DNA of 64,000 bases, from contig JADJRT010000008.1 in assembly GCA_016712035.1 (NCBI GenBank), positions 127,910-191,909 on the forward strand, given 5' to 3'. The DNA is from Flammeovirgaceae bacterium. GTDB taxonomy: Bacteria > Bacteroidota > Bacteroidia > Cytophagales > Cyclobacteriaceae. Within the stretch, counting starts at the first letter, position 1; each line of letters begins with the position of its first letter. Below are positions 1 to 9,621 of this stretch, piece by piece. The notes under the pieces are model-generated. The model did not search any database. It worked only from the letters and a program-made list of their open reading frames with translations, and was not told where the DNA came from. A program made the translations under genes and the position numbers.

Positions 1-2
1 TC

Positions 3-218
3 CTTATATGCAGGCCTCTTTATTTATCTTTTAAGGTTCAAAATTCTTTAGGGATACTTATTATTTTTCCATTCATTATTTATGGTATTACCGAGGTATT
101 TCTGGGACGATTCCAAGGTGTTGTTTTTTTTGTGTTTTGTCATCAACTTGTCATCACACAGTATTACTTGATTAAGCCCAAATTGTTTCTAGGCGAAGAA
201 AGCACATTAAGTACTTGA
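3..218 (+). CDS. O-antigen ligase/polymerase-like membrane protein, C-terminal end (partial)
   Basis: The frame is open from the window edge to TGA at 216-218 and gives about 71 residues. It shows two hydrophobic stretches (the second around GVVFFVFCHQLVITQYYLI) and a charged tail, as at the end of O-antigen ligase or polymerase (Wzy/WaaL-type) membrane proteins. The polyprenyl glycosylphosphotransferase 20 bp downstream supports a polysaccharide-assembly role. Too little is present for a firm family call; another polytopic polysaccharide protein such as a flippase is possible. Confidence 0.4.
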   Translation, partial: LICRPLYLSFKVQNSLGILIIFPFIIYGITEVFLGRFQGVVFFVFCHQLVITQYYLIKPKLFLGEESTLST

Positions 219-237
219 TAATTGTTATGCCTTAGTT

Positions 238-1582
238 ATGAGTCTTTTCCTTAAATTTATTTTCCTTATAAGCGACTTGTTTTTTTTAAATCTGGCAATC
301 GTTCTTTCCTTTGGCGTCAGTGATGGAATTTATTTTGACACAGCGGGCAACAACGAATTGTATCTAATTCTATTCAGCAATATTGGTTGGATCTTTTTGG
401 TGCTTGTATCTAATCCTTACAGTTTAAGTAAGGGATGGTCTGTGTCTAAGATATTTAAGAGTCAGATTGCCTTTTTGTTTGTTCATGTTCTTATCATTTT
501 CTCTTTAGTGGTCTTTTTCAAAAGAGTTTTTCGATCACACAGATAATTTTGGTTTACTCTTTTTTTATTCCACTTTTCTTCGTGTGGAAAGTGTTTATAA
601 TTTTCGTGCGGAGGCTCTTCATCAAAGATATTCCACTTAGAAATTATATTTTAATTGGGCGTAATGGGTTATCTGAAGGGATTAGAAAGTATTATTTAGT
701 AAACTCTCAAGAGGGATATCGGTTTGGTGGTTATTTTGATCACGAATCCAATCCTCAACTACTGCATCGACTAACCGAATTTTGCAAAAAAAATGAAGTA
801 CATGAAATATTTTATTGTGTAGATAATCCAAGTACTACTCAACTTCAGCAGTTAGTTAGTTTTGGGTTAGACTCCCTCATAAAGGTTAAGCTTATATCTG
901 GAGGAACTCCACAAAATCAGGCCATACAATTTGATAAGTATGATCAAATTCCCGCCTTTGATTTAGCCACTTTGCCCTTAGATGAGTATCGTAACCAGAT
1001 TATTAAAAGAATGTTTGACTTAATTTTCTCAATGATCTTTCTAGTAACCGTTTTTTCATGGCTCTACCCCTTGTTAGCAGTTCTTATAAAGTGGGATTCT
1101 AAAGGTCCTGTCTTTTTTATACAATTGCGTAATGGTCTAAAGAACCATCCGTTTGGATGCTATAAATTTCGTACAATGAGCTTTGAACAAGATGCTGAAT
1201 TTAAACAGGCAACTCAGAATGATCCTCGGATAACAAGAGTGGGTAAGTTTTTGAGAAAAAGTAGTTTCGATGAACTTCCCAATTCATAAATGTTTTTAAA
1301 GGCGAGATGTCTCTCATAGGCCCAAGACCCCACCCCATAAAACTAAATGAAGATTTTGCTCAAAAAATTGCCACCTTAACCTCCAGGCATTATGTTAAGC
1401 CCGGATTGTCTGGCCTGGCCCAATGCATGGGTTACAGAGGCGAAACAAAAACTCTTGAAGCAATGGAAAACCGGGTTCGTCTTGATCGTTATTATATTGA
1501 AAACTGGACTTTTTGGTTAGATATCAAAATTATCTTCCTTACGATCATAAGCATCTTACGAGGCAGCGAAAAAGCTTATTAA
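238..1582 (+). CDS. Polyprenyl glycosylphosphotransferase (undecaprenyl-phosphate sugar-phosphate transferase), two frameshifts
   Basis: This enzyme starts exopolysaccharide or O-antigen synthesis by moving a sugar-1-phosphate from a nucleotide sugar to undecaprenyl phosphate at the inner membrane. Three consecutive ORF pieces together make about 448 residues, the usual size of WcaJ/EpsE-type proteins: an N-terminal membrane region, a nucleotide-binding-like CoA-binding fold (NYILIGRNG), and the C-terminal sugar-transferase domain with KFRTM, DELPQ and SLIGPRPHP motifs. The reading frame breaks at the T run 527-531 (one T missing) and the C run 1278-1280 (one C missing). Restoring each base rejoins the family motif DELPQFINVFKGEMSLIGPRP. 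The breaks look like sequence errors. Sugar specificity cannot be read from sequence. Confidence 0.85.
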
Positions 1583-1647
1583 CTTTAATGTAACGATTTA
1601 TCATCCGAATATTCTTCTATACCGCCATCTCCTTTCTGATCTCCTTC

Positions 1648-2666
1648 TTGTTCTTTCCTGTATTTATTAAGGTATTGAAACAATGGAAGTTGTTTGATTC
1701 TTCGGGGAGCCATAAAATTCATTCTGACTTTAAGCCCTCCATGGGGGGGATCGCTATTTTACTAGGCGCCTTAATTTCTCTCTTAATGTGTTTGTCTTTT
1801 CAGGATTGGATTAACCTGCGATTTTTTTTTATAGCCATTGCCTTAATGTTTATCATTGGTCTTCGAGACGATATTCTTGCTCTAACTCCAAAGCAAAAGT
1901 TATACAGTCAATTTTTGCCAGTCCTTATTTTGGTCCTTTTGGATCGCACTATTCTTGAATCCACTTACGGCCTATTTGGAGATTTTGTATTTCCTGAATG
2001 GGCCAGTTTGCTAATCAGTCTATTTGTGATCGTGATACTCACCAATGCCTATAACTTAATTGATGGATTAGATGGCTTAGCGGGAACCATTGGGGTTATT
2101 ACCCTTGGATTTTATGGAACCTGGTTTTTTGCTATTGGCAACAGTGCCGTTGGGCTTATCGCATTTTGTTTCTCAGGGGCATTGTTGGCTTTTCTTTACT
2201 TTAATTGGCAGCCCTCTAAAATCTTTATGGGCGATACCGGGGCGCTTTTGATAGGCTTACTTATTTCTTACCTGACAGTTCAATTTATTAGAACAAACCA
2301 CGCCCTTCCCAACATCTCGATCTATAAATTCACTTCTTCTGTCCCTACGGCAGCCTGCGTCCTTATCATCCCTATTTTCGATACGTTACGGGTAATTATT
2401 TTACGCCTAAGGAAACTCCAGTCCCCCTTTAAGGCCGACAAGAATCACCTACATCACCAGTTTTTGAATCTTGGGTTTGATCACGCCCGATCCGTAATTT
2501 CAATAGCCCTCATTAGTATCTTTTTTCTTGCGATTGCCGTACTTTTGCGGAAGCAAGGTGACCTTGTAATTTTGACAATAATCGTGGCTGTATGCCTGAT
2601 TATAAATTACACCTTGGGGATACTTCAAACTAAAAGATTGAATGGAGCAAAAATAAAGTCCATTGA
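1648..2666 (+). CDS. MraY/WecA-like undecaprenyl-phosphate N-acetylhexosamine 1-phosphate transferase
   Basis: A polytopic membrane enzyme that transfers a HexNAc-1-phosphate from a UDP-sugar to undecaprenyl phosphate. Visible family signatures are the early GGIAILLG segment, the Asp motif GLRDD, NAYNLIDGLDGLAG, FMGDTGALLIG and the HLHHQ motif near the C-terminus. As given, the frame runs on into pheS and creates a false 671-residue fusion. The A run 2649-2653 appears to have lost one A; with it restored this protein stops at TGA 2664-2666 and pheS starts at ATG 2642. The start is uncertain: the frame is open upstream to 1594 without an ATG, and TTG 1648 may be internal. It follows the glycosylphosphotransferase in the same orientation. 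Confidence 0.75.
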
Positions 2667-3663
2667 GGAACAAATAAATTCCTTCTTGATTAAAACTAAG
2701 GAGGACTTAGAACACTATCGTCTTCAATATATCAGTAAAAAGGGTGCTGTTGCTTCGCTGTTCGAAGACCTTAAGACAATAGCAGCAGAACACAAGAAAT
2801 TGATGGGAAAGTCGCTCAATGATTTGAAGCGATTATCAGAAGAGAAGTTTAAAGCCGCACAGGAAAGTTTAGAGTCCGCAACCACGGCAACCACGACTGA
2901 TCTTGACCTTACGCTACCGATTACCCCTAACAAAGCCGGTAGTCAGCATCCACTTAATCTTACCCGCTCTAGAATTATTGAAATCTTTGAGCGCTTAGGT
3001 TTCAATGTGGAAGACGGCCCTGAGATTGAAGACGATTGGCATAATTTTTCAGCTCTTAATTTTCCCGAGAATCATCCGGCACGCGAAATGCAAGACACAT
3101 TCTTTATAGAAAAGAATCCGGACATGCTATTGCGAACGCATACCTCAAATGTGCAGATTCGATTAATGAAGGATAGAAAGCCACCCTTTAGAGCTATCAT
3201 GCCTGGGCGTGTTTATCGAAACGAAGCAATCTCAGCGCGGGCTCATTGTTTCTTTCATCAGGTTGAAGGTTTGTATGTAGATAAAAATGTGGGTTTCTCA
3301 GATCTGAAGCAAACGCTTTATCATTTTGCTAAGGAGATGTTTGGTAAGGAAACTAAAATCCGTTTGAGGCCATCGTTCTTTCCGTTTACAGAGCCAAGTG
3401 CCGAGATCGATATCTCGTGTCTTATTTGCCATGGAAAAGGTTGTAATGTTTGCAAGTACTCGGGTTGGGTAGAGATTGCGGGTTCAGGAATGGTACATCC
3501 CAATGTGTTAAAGAGTTGTGGTATTGACCCGGAAGAATACACAGGCTTTGCTTTTGGAATGGGTATCGAGCGAATCACCATGTTGCGATATAGTATTAAC
3601 GACCTCCGTCTTTTTTCTGAAAATGACATCCGGTTTTTGAAACAGTTTAAGCCGGTTGTGTAA
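2642..3663 (+). CDS. pheS: Phenylalanyl-tRNA synthetase alpha subunit
   Basis: PheS is the catalytic subunit of phenylalanyl-tRNA synthetase and works with PheT, which is not in the window. The protein has the N-terminal coiled-coil arm (about residues 1-90) followed by the class II catalytic domain: HPAREMQDTF, LLRTHTSNVQIR (motif 2 region), GRVYRNEAISARAHCFFHQ, and the motif 3 segment GFAFGMGIERITMLRY. The CLICHGKGCNVC insert is typical of Bacteroidota PheS. The natural start is ATG 2642 (MEQKIKSIEEQ) once one A is restored in the run 2649-2653. Without it the gene is fused in frame to the upstream transferase. An essential gene with a broken start argues that the indel is a sequence error. 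Confidence 0.93.
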
Positions 3664-3676
3664 GGCTTAAAACTCA

Positions 3677-4783
3677 ATGAAAGTTCCTTTCGCAAACCTA
3701 ACGAGTCAATATAGAAATCTGAAACCTGAAATTGATCAGGCGATTGATTCTGTTTTGGATTCAGGGAATTTTATTGGAGGTGAGCCGATTCGATTATTCG
3801 AAAAGAACTTTGCGGATGTCTGCTCAGTGAAACATTGCATCGGTTTGGGAAATGGTACGGCTGGACTCTTCCTCGCGCTTAAAGCTCTTGATGTAGGCCC
3901 GGGAGATGAAGTGATTACTCCGGCATGGAGTTGGATCTCAACTTCCGAAGTAATAACAATGGCAGGAGCCAAGCCCGTGTTTGCCGATGTCGACCCTGCA
4001 TATTATACGATCACCGCATCAGAAATTGAAAGGAAGATCACAGGCCGAACGAAGGCTGTAATTATTGTTCATCTCTATGGGCAGGTGGCCGAGATAAAGC
4101 GAATTAAAGAATTCTGTGACAGTAAAAATATTTCAATAATAGAGGATTGCTCTCAGGCACATTTGTCTGAAGAGAATGGGGTAGTAGCTGGTGCTGTTGG
4201 TGATTGTGGGGTATTCAGTTTTTCCAACAAAAATTTAGGTGCTTATGGCGATGCGGGTTGTGTAATCACGAATAATGAATCATTAGCGATCAAGATCAGG
4301 CGGCTAGCGAATCATGGAGGGTTATCCAAGGACGAACACCTGATGGAGGGGTTCAACAGTCGACTCGATACGATACAGGCAGCCATACTAAATGTAAAGC
4401 TTCCTCTTCTATCCGTCTGGACAAAAAAGCGCATTGAATTGGCCCAACTTTATAGTTCAGATTTAACCGGTATAAGCGGAATTACATTGCCTGAAATTCG
4501 CGTAGATACAATTCACTCTTTTCATTTGTTTGTTGTATTGGCAGAAAAAAGAGAACAGCTAGAGGAATATTTATCTCAACGAGAGATACAGACGCTAGTT
4601 CACTATCCGAAGGCATTACCTTTTGAACCCGCCTATAGTTACCTGAATCACAAAGAATCTGATTTTCCGGTTTCCGCTCATTTGCAAAATGTAGTTCTTT
4701 CCTTGCCCTTATATCCTGAACTTAGCCGGGAGCAAGTTGTGTATGTATGTAAATCTATCCGATCGTTTTATGAAACTTTCTGA
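3677..4783 (+). CDS. DegT/DnrJ/EryC1-family PLP aminotransferase
   Basis: The 368-residue protein is a sugar-nucleotide aminotransferase of the DegT/DnrJ/EryC1 family, which adds an amino group to keto-sugar nucleotides for O-antigen or capsule. Signatures seen are FANLTSQYRNLKPEI at the N-terminus, GNGTAGLFLALKAL, PAWSWISTSEVI, IIEDCSQAH, and the PLP-lysine segment FSFSNKNLGAYGDAG (Lys near residue 184). It starts 13 nt after pheS, and the next gene overlaps its end by 14 nt. The sugar substrate is unknown; amino-deoxy-sugar pathways of the WbpE/FdtB type are the closest guess from motifs. Confidence 0.88.
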   Translation: MKVPFANLTSQYRNLKPEIDQAIDSVLDSGNFIGGEPIRLFEKNFADVCSVKHCIGLGNGTAGLFLALKALDVGPGDEVITPAWSWISTSEVITMAGAKPVFADVDPAYYTITASEIERKITGRTKAVIIVHLYGQVAEIKRIKEFCDSKNISIIEDCSQAHLSEENGVVAGAVGDCGVFSFSNKNLGAYGDAGCVITNNESLAIKIRRLANHGGLSKDEHLMEGFNSRLDTIQAAILNVKLPLLSVWTKKRIELAQLYSSDLTGISGITLPEIRVDTIHSFHLFVVLAEKREQLEEYLSQREIQTLVHYPKALPFEPAYSYLNHKESDFPVSAHLQNVVLSLPLYPELSREQVVYVCKSIRSFYETF

Positions 4784-5633
4784 GATTTCTAAAGTAGGTA
4801 TTGTGGGGGCGGGAACCATGGGGCAAGGCATTGCTATTTCGTGTGCGCTGGCAAATTTCGAAACGATTCTTTTTGATGTTAATAGAGATGCTCTGACCGC
4901 AGGACTAAATCAGATTCAAAAATCATTGGAGCAGTCCGTGAACAAAGGGAAACTTAGTCAACAGGATTGTGATCGCGCCTTGACAAGAATAAGTTTGGTT
5001 GAGAATATTTCTGCTCTGCACGCGAATCTGATTATTGAGGCGGTTGTTGAAAATCTTAAGGTAAAGCAGACCCTCTTTGCTCAACTAGAAAAAGTAAATG
5101 ATGGAAAAGCAATATTGGCAACCAATACATCATCCATTCCAGTGACACAAATTGCTGCGTCTTTACAAAACCCATCTCAATGCATTGGATTACATTTTTT
5201 TAATCCAGCACACCTAATGAAGTTGGTTGAGGTAATTTCAGGGTCTCAAACAAATCCGGAATTGATTCTGCTAATGAAGGATTTTGCAAAAGCTCTTGGA
5301 AAAACTCCTGTTGAAGTAAAAGATTCTCCCGGTTTTATCGTTAACCGGGTAGCCCGACATTTTTATGTGGAATCATTAAAGGTATTGGAAGATAAAGTGA
5401 CTTCGTTTGATGCAATCGATAATTTGATGCGATCGGCTGGTTTTAGAATGGGACCCTTTGAATTAATGGATTTGATTGGCATGGATGTAAACTACGCGGT
5501 TACAACCTCGGTGTATGAAGGTTTTGATAAAGCACATAAGTTCAAACCCAGTGACATTCAATATCAAAAAATCAAGGAAGGGAATTTAGGTAAGAAATCG
5601 GGTAAAGGTTTTTATGATTATTCGAAAAAGTAA
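4770..5633 (+). CDS. 3-hydroxybutyryl-CoA dehydrogenase
   Basis: NAD-dependent oxidation of 3-hydroxyacyl-CoA to 3-ketoacyl-CoA, usually in butanoate or fatty-acid metabolism. The N-terminal Rossmann motif is VGIVGAGTMGQGIA. LIIEAVVENLKVKQ, ATNTSSIPVTQIA, GLHFFNPAHLMKLVEV (catalytic His) and PGFIVNRVARHF are all family signatures. Length is 287 residues, normal for the single-domain enzyme. I chose ATG 4770 (MKLSEISKVG) over the longer frame because it places the Rossmann strand at the N-terminus. It overlaps the aminotransferase end by 14 nt, suggesting translational coupling although the functions look unrelated. Confidence 0.92.
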   Translation: MKLSEISKVGIVGAGTMGQGIAISCALANFETILFDVNRDALTAGLNQIQKSLEQSVNKGKLSQQDCDRALTRISLVENISALHANLIIEAVVENLKVKQTLFAQLEKVNDGKAILATNTSSIPVTQIAASLQNPSQCIGLHFFNPAHLMKLVEVISGSQTNPELILLMKDFAKALGKTPVEVKDSPGFIVNRVARHFYVESLKVLEDKVTSFDAIDNLMRSAGFRMGPFELMDLIGMDVNYAVTTSVYEGFDKAHKFKPSDIQYQKIKEGNLGKKSGKGFYDYSKK

Positions 5634-6054
5634 AATCTATTTACTCATTATTTTACTTCTCGCGTGTACCCCCGACATGTATGATGACCCCATACCCCTG
5701 GTGCCTTTTGCAGACATAGTTATCAATTTGAATTTGCCCGAATATATCAATCTAAGAACCGATGGCGGTTCGAAGGAATTAAGTACAGGTGGGGTTCGGG
5801 GAATAATTGTTTACAGGGTAAATACTTCTACCTATTTTGCTTACGAGCGCAATTGTTCTTACCACCCCAACGAGGCCTGTGCCACGGTTAACATAGACAG
5901 CTCCAGGCTCTTTATGATTGATCCATGTTGTAAATCAAATTTCGATTTTGAAGAGGGCATCCCAACCGGAGGGCCTGCCTGGCGTCCCTTGCAAAGGTAC
6001 CGGACTCAACTAGCCGGTACAACCCTTACCATCAGTGATGAAATAATTTATTAG
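5614..6054 (+). CDS. Rieske-fold-like lipoprotein lacking the usual cluster ligands
   Basis: A 146-residue protein with a lipoprotein signal (LLIILLLACTPD, lipobox Cys at about residue 18). The C-terminal half follows the Rieske layout: CSYHPNEAC where CxHxG is expected, then IDPCCKSNFDFEEG and GGPAWRPLQRY where CPCHGSxFD and GPAxxPLxxY are expected. The ligand pairs are altered (CxxH and CCKS), so binding of a normal 2Fe-2S cluster is doubtful. Its start overlaps the preceding dehydrogenase by 20 nt. It converges with the permease, whose stop overlaps this stop. Function unknown; the Rieske relation is my inference from motif order. Confidence 0.6.
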   Translation: MIIRKSKIYLLIILLLACTPDMYDDPIPLVPFADIVINLNLPEYINLRTDGGSKELSTGGVRGIIVYRVNTSTYFAYERNCSYHPNEACATVNIDSSRLFMIDPCCKSNFDFEEGIPTGGPAWRPLQRYRTQLAGTTLTISDEIIY

Positions 6055-7505
6055 CTCTTTTTCTCTTTTCTAAGATTGCTGTTATTCTTGCTGTAAACGA
6101 AGTAAATAACTAAACCCACCACCATCCAGACAAGTGCTGAGATCAAAGTTTCTGTACTGAGCGAGAAAATCATGGCAGAGCAAACGATTACACCCAGAAT
6201 TGGAACCAACGGAACCAGTGGTGTTTTAAAAGGCCTTACGGCACTAGGATTTTTTACTCGTAAGACCCAAATACCAATGCACACTAATACAAAGGCGAAC
6301 AAGGTTCCAAAGCTGGTAAGATCACCAGCCACACTACCGGGTACGAGGCCAGCAAAAGCCCCAACAAAAATCAGCAACAGCCAGTTTGCTTTGAAGGGAG
6401 TACGATGTACTGGATGTAATTCTGAAAATACTTTGGGCACTAATCCATCTTTTGACATAGAATAAAAAACGCGTGACTGGCCCATCAACATGACGAGAAT
6501 AACGGAAGAAAACCCCGCCAGGATCGCCACGGTAATCAGCGTAGCAAGCCATCCATAGCCAGGCATATGATTTTGAATTGCAAAGGCTACTGATGCTTCT
6601 TTTCCGGCTGTGTTAAATTCATCCCAATGTGCAACACCGGTTAGTACATAAGAAAACAATACATAAAGAATTGTACAGATAACTAATGATCCTAAAATAC
6701 CAATGGGCATATCGCGCTTAGGATTCTTCGCTTCCTGGGCTGCTGTTGACACGGCATCAAAACCAATAAAGGCAAAGAAAACAATACCTGCCCCACCCAA
6801 TACACCACCCCATCCGAACCTATTCCAGGTATCATGATCTGGGCTGGATTGAGGAATAATAAAAGGGGTATAATTTGCTGTATCTATAAAACTCCAGCCA
6901 ATACCAATAAATAAGAGGACGATAGCAACTTTAACAAATACGATAACCGCATTTAAGTTGGCTGACTCTTTCGTTCCCTTAATTAAGATCATGGTGAGAA
7001 TCAATAAAATAACCAAGGCCGGGAAGTTAATGATACCCCTTACCCCATCCAGTGAAGTTTCGAAAGGGGAGTGGCACCATTGATAGGGTATGGCTCCGCC
7101 CAACAAATTATTGAGATACTCACTCCACGCTATGGACACGGTAGCGGATGCAAGGGCATACTCCAGCACCAGAGCCCATCCAATAATCCATGCTATAAAC
7201 TCGCCCATAGTTACGTAGGCATAGGCATAAGCGCTACCAGCAATAGGAATCATAGAGGCAAACTCAGCATAGCATAGGCCAGCAAACGCACAACCAACAG
7301 CCGCAATCAGAAAGGAAACCACCACGGCCGGACCGGCAGCTTCTCCCGCAGCAGCGGCAGTTCGCACAAATAAACCAGCCCCGATAATTGCCCCAATGCC
7401 TAAGGCTATCAGGTTACCTACTCCTAAGGTCCGTTTTAAGCCTTTATCTGAGTCACCGGCTTGGGACATCATTTGTTCGAGGGGTTTTTTGATAAATAGG
7501 CTCAT
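6051..7505 (-). CDS. APC-family amino-acid permease
   Basis: A 484-residue inner-membrane transporter of the amino acid-polyamine-organocation superfamily, cationic amino acid transporter-like. The N-terminal GNLIALGIGAIIGAGLFVRT is the TM1 unwound-helix motif. About 12 hydrophobic segments follow, with GFDAVSTAAQEAKNPKRDMP in the TM6-8 region. The start is ATG 7505 with a short cytoplasmic tail. The gene stands alone, converging with the lipoprotein gene and diverging from no close promoter partner. Substrate is not determinable from sequence. Confidence 0.9.
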   Translation of the reverse strand: MSLFIKKPLEQMMSQAGDSDKGLKRTLGVGNLIALGIGAIIGAGLFVRTAAAAGEAAGPAVVVSFLIAAVGCAFAGLCYAEFASMIPIAGSAYAYAYVTMGEFIAWIIGWALVLEYALASATVSIAWSEYLNNLLGGAIPYQWCHSPFETSLDGVRGIINFPALVILLILTMILIKGTKESANLNAVIVFVKVAIVLLFIGIGWSFIDTANYTPFIIPQSSPDHDTWNRFGWGGVLGGAGIVFFAFIGFDAVSTAAQEAKNPKRDMPIGILGSLVICTILYVLFSYVLTGVAHWDEFNTAGKEASVAFAIQNHMPGYGWLATLITVAILAGFSSVILVMLMGQSRVFYSMSKDGLVPKVFSELHPVHRTPFKANWLLLIFVGAFAGLVPGSVAGDLTSFGTLFAFVLVCIGIWVLRVKNPSAVRPFKTPLVPLVPILGVIVCSAMIFSLSTETLISALVWMVVGLVIYFVYSKNNSNLRKEKKS

Positions 7506-7625
7506 GGGTTGGGGTATAAATTTGGATTATACAATTCCCTAAAAGTATAAAGAATAATGAATTGTGAAAGAATATTGGCTTGCCGCTTGCGTAATTTTCA
7601 GGCTGGTAGTTTTGCCAGCACCTAA

Positions 7626-9003
7626 TTAATTAGGGAGTGCAAATTTCATCCGCACCTTTACTTCACTCTCCACCGCTACATTATCTTCCGTAGTGGGTTG
7701 CCATTTGGGTCCTTCCTGAACTAAACGCACCACTTCCTCATCACATCCATAGCCCAAACCTTTTAGTACATTAAATTCACCCAGAGAGCCATCTGTTTTG
7801 ACCGTGAACTGAATAGTTACTTTACCTTTTATTTTACTTGCTAACGCTTCTTGTGGATAGCGCAAACTATTTTTTAGATATTGATCGTATGCTTTACGTC
7901 CACCAACAGGTTCAGCTAGTTTAAGGATGGGTTGATGATTCGATTCGATTCCGGAAGAAGAGTAGCCGGTTACGACTACTTCACTTAATTGAGCTACATC
8001 AGATTCAAGTTTGACATTCAATTCACTTTGATTGTCGGCTTTGACTTCTTCTGTTTTTAAACCGATAAAGGAATAGACTAAGATTGGTGCGTTGGAATTG
8101 CTTACTATCTGATAATTGCCCTGCATATCGGTTACTGTTCCCGTGGTTGTTCCTTTAACAACTACATTCACGCCTGGGAGTGGAGTATTATCCTCTGCAG
8201 AAAGTACTTTGCCCTGAATTGTTTTCTGAGCAATTGACATCTTTTTGCGACCCATATCTTCAGATCGTGCCGCTTGCGCAGATTCTTGCTTTATCTCTAC
8301 TTGTGCTTCTAAGGCAATCATGGGCTTCTCTTCAACAAGGTCAGCAACCTTCTCCTCAGTAATTTCTTTGTTTTCCTTTTCTGCTTCTGATGCTATAGAT
8401 GGGGCAGCTGCACCAGATGAAATTTGATCTTCATCTACGGCTGCGTACTCAGAATCTTTTTCGATTTACGTTCCCCAGAAATTTTACTCTCTTGTTTCGT
8501 TTCGCTTAAGGCAAGATTTTTATCTTGAACGCTAGAGTCAATGATATTCTTTTTCTCTTCAACGGATTCATCAGTTTTTATGGATTCACTTTGAACGAGC
8601 TTTTTTATCTTCTGTTTGGAGTAATGGGATAGCAGCATAGTATACGATTACCAAAAAGGCAACCGAAGCTGCAATCCGAAGAGGCCAAGCCCATGTATTA
8701 TTTTTCTTTGGTTAGGGGTAGATTCTGTACTTTGTTTATCAATAGAATGGAACTCTGCAGCGGATGGAGGCCCAGAAGCTGCTACTTGCCAATTTTTCGT
8801 TTCGCGTTCATTTACTCTTCTTTCAATTTCAGTGTCAATATCTTTTAAATCGTTCGTAAAATCTTTAGATGTAATTAGCCCAGCACCCTCTAAAGCATCC
8901 GCCAAAAATGGATCACGCAAGGCTTTTTCTCCAAAGCATGCTGTTCTTCGGGCGACATTTCACCGTTAATGTATCTCCTGATATCGTCTTCCCACTTATC
9001 CAT
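7626..9003 (-). CDS. Membrane anti-sigma-like protein with carboxypeptidase-regulatory domain and TonB C-terminal domain (four indels)
   Basis: Four frame pieces join into one protein of about 459 residues. It begins MDKWEDDIRRYINGEMSPEEQ at ATG 9001-9003, overlapping the stop of the ECF sigma gene. The N-terminal part looks like a zinc-free anti-sigma helix region. One transmembrane helix follows (WPLRIAASVAFLVIVYYAA), then a charged low-complexity linker. Next comes a CarboxypepD_reg-like beta sandwich (GKVLSAEDNTPLPGVNVVVK) and a TonB C-terminal-type domain (YPQEALASKIKGKVTIQFTV). Breaks lie in A/T runs near 8927, 8692, 8616 and 8458; single-base changes there restore one frame. It probably holds the sigma factor at the membrane. 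The weak hairpin at about 7600-7620 may be a terminator. Confidence 0.75.
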
Positions 9004-9532
9004 TTCGCTCCATACAGATTTTTAAATTTCGCTTCCCATTTTGAATGAAACTTTTCACCTGATTCAAATCAAACCCCGTAGCGGTTGCAATTTCTTTATA
9101 ACACCTTTCTTTCAAAAAAAAGAGTTGAATACACTGCTTTTGCTCGTTGATCAATGTTTCTATACAATCTTCCAATTTGGTTAGGTTCCCTTCCAGATCG
9201 GGTTCTTCTTCCGGATGCAGAAGCAATTGATTTTCCATAAAATCCGGTGAAAATTCCTGTGTGAATTTACTCTTTCTGGCTCGAATCTGCATTAAGCAAT
9301 GATTACGGGCCGTTACATATAGCCAACTCTTAAAATTCTCCACCTCATGGGTCATTAAAGTCGGGATCAGTTTCTCAAACAACTGCATAACTGCATCCTT
9401 CGCGTCATCGCGATCTTTTAAATACTTCAAGCATACTCCATAAACAAGCGATTGATATCGGGTGTAGAGCTCGCCTAGCAGCGGTAACTCCCCGTTTTCT
9501 TTGTATTGGGCTAATAATTCTAAGTCCGTCAA
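8996..9532 (-). CDS. ECF-type RNA polymerase sigma factor
   Basis: A 178-residue sigma-70-family protein. Region 2 contains YTRYQSLVYGVCLKYLKDRDDAKDAVMQLFEKL and NFKSWLYVTARNHCLM; region 4 contains the helix-turn-helix around CYKEIATATGFDLNQVKSFIQNGKRNL. It overlaps the following anti-sigma-like gene by 8 nt, the usual sigma/anti-sigma arrangement. The only start in frame is TTG 9532 after an upstream stop. An ATG may have been lost to an indel or the gene really uses TTG. Its regulon is unknown; the partner protein suggests an envelope signal. Confidence 0.88.
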   Translation of the reverse strand: MTDLELLAQYKENGELPLLGELYTRYQSLVYGVCLKYLKDRDDAKDAVMQLFEKLIPTLMTHEVENFKSWLYVTARNHCLMQIRARKSKFTQEFSPDFMENQLLLHPEEEPDLEGNLTKLEDCIETLINEQKQCIQLFFLKERCYKEIATATGFDLNQVKSFIQNGKRNLKICMERNG

Positions 9533-9621
9533 AACCTTTGCAAAGCCTTAAGTTAAAATTTTTAATTGTTTTTTATGGAAAACGACAGTAGTCTGAATCA
9601 TAGCATCAAAAAATAAATTCA

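Noticed and set aside
1648..3663. A natural fusion of a WecA-like transferase with PheS
   Set aside because: One A added to the A5 run gives a proper PheS start at 2642 and a stop for the transferase at 2666, so the fusion is best explained by an indel.
7600..7620. Strong terminator after the anti-sigma-like gene
   Set aside because: A GCTGG/CCAGC hairpin is present but no T tract follows on the minus strand.
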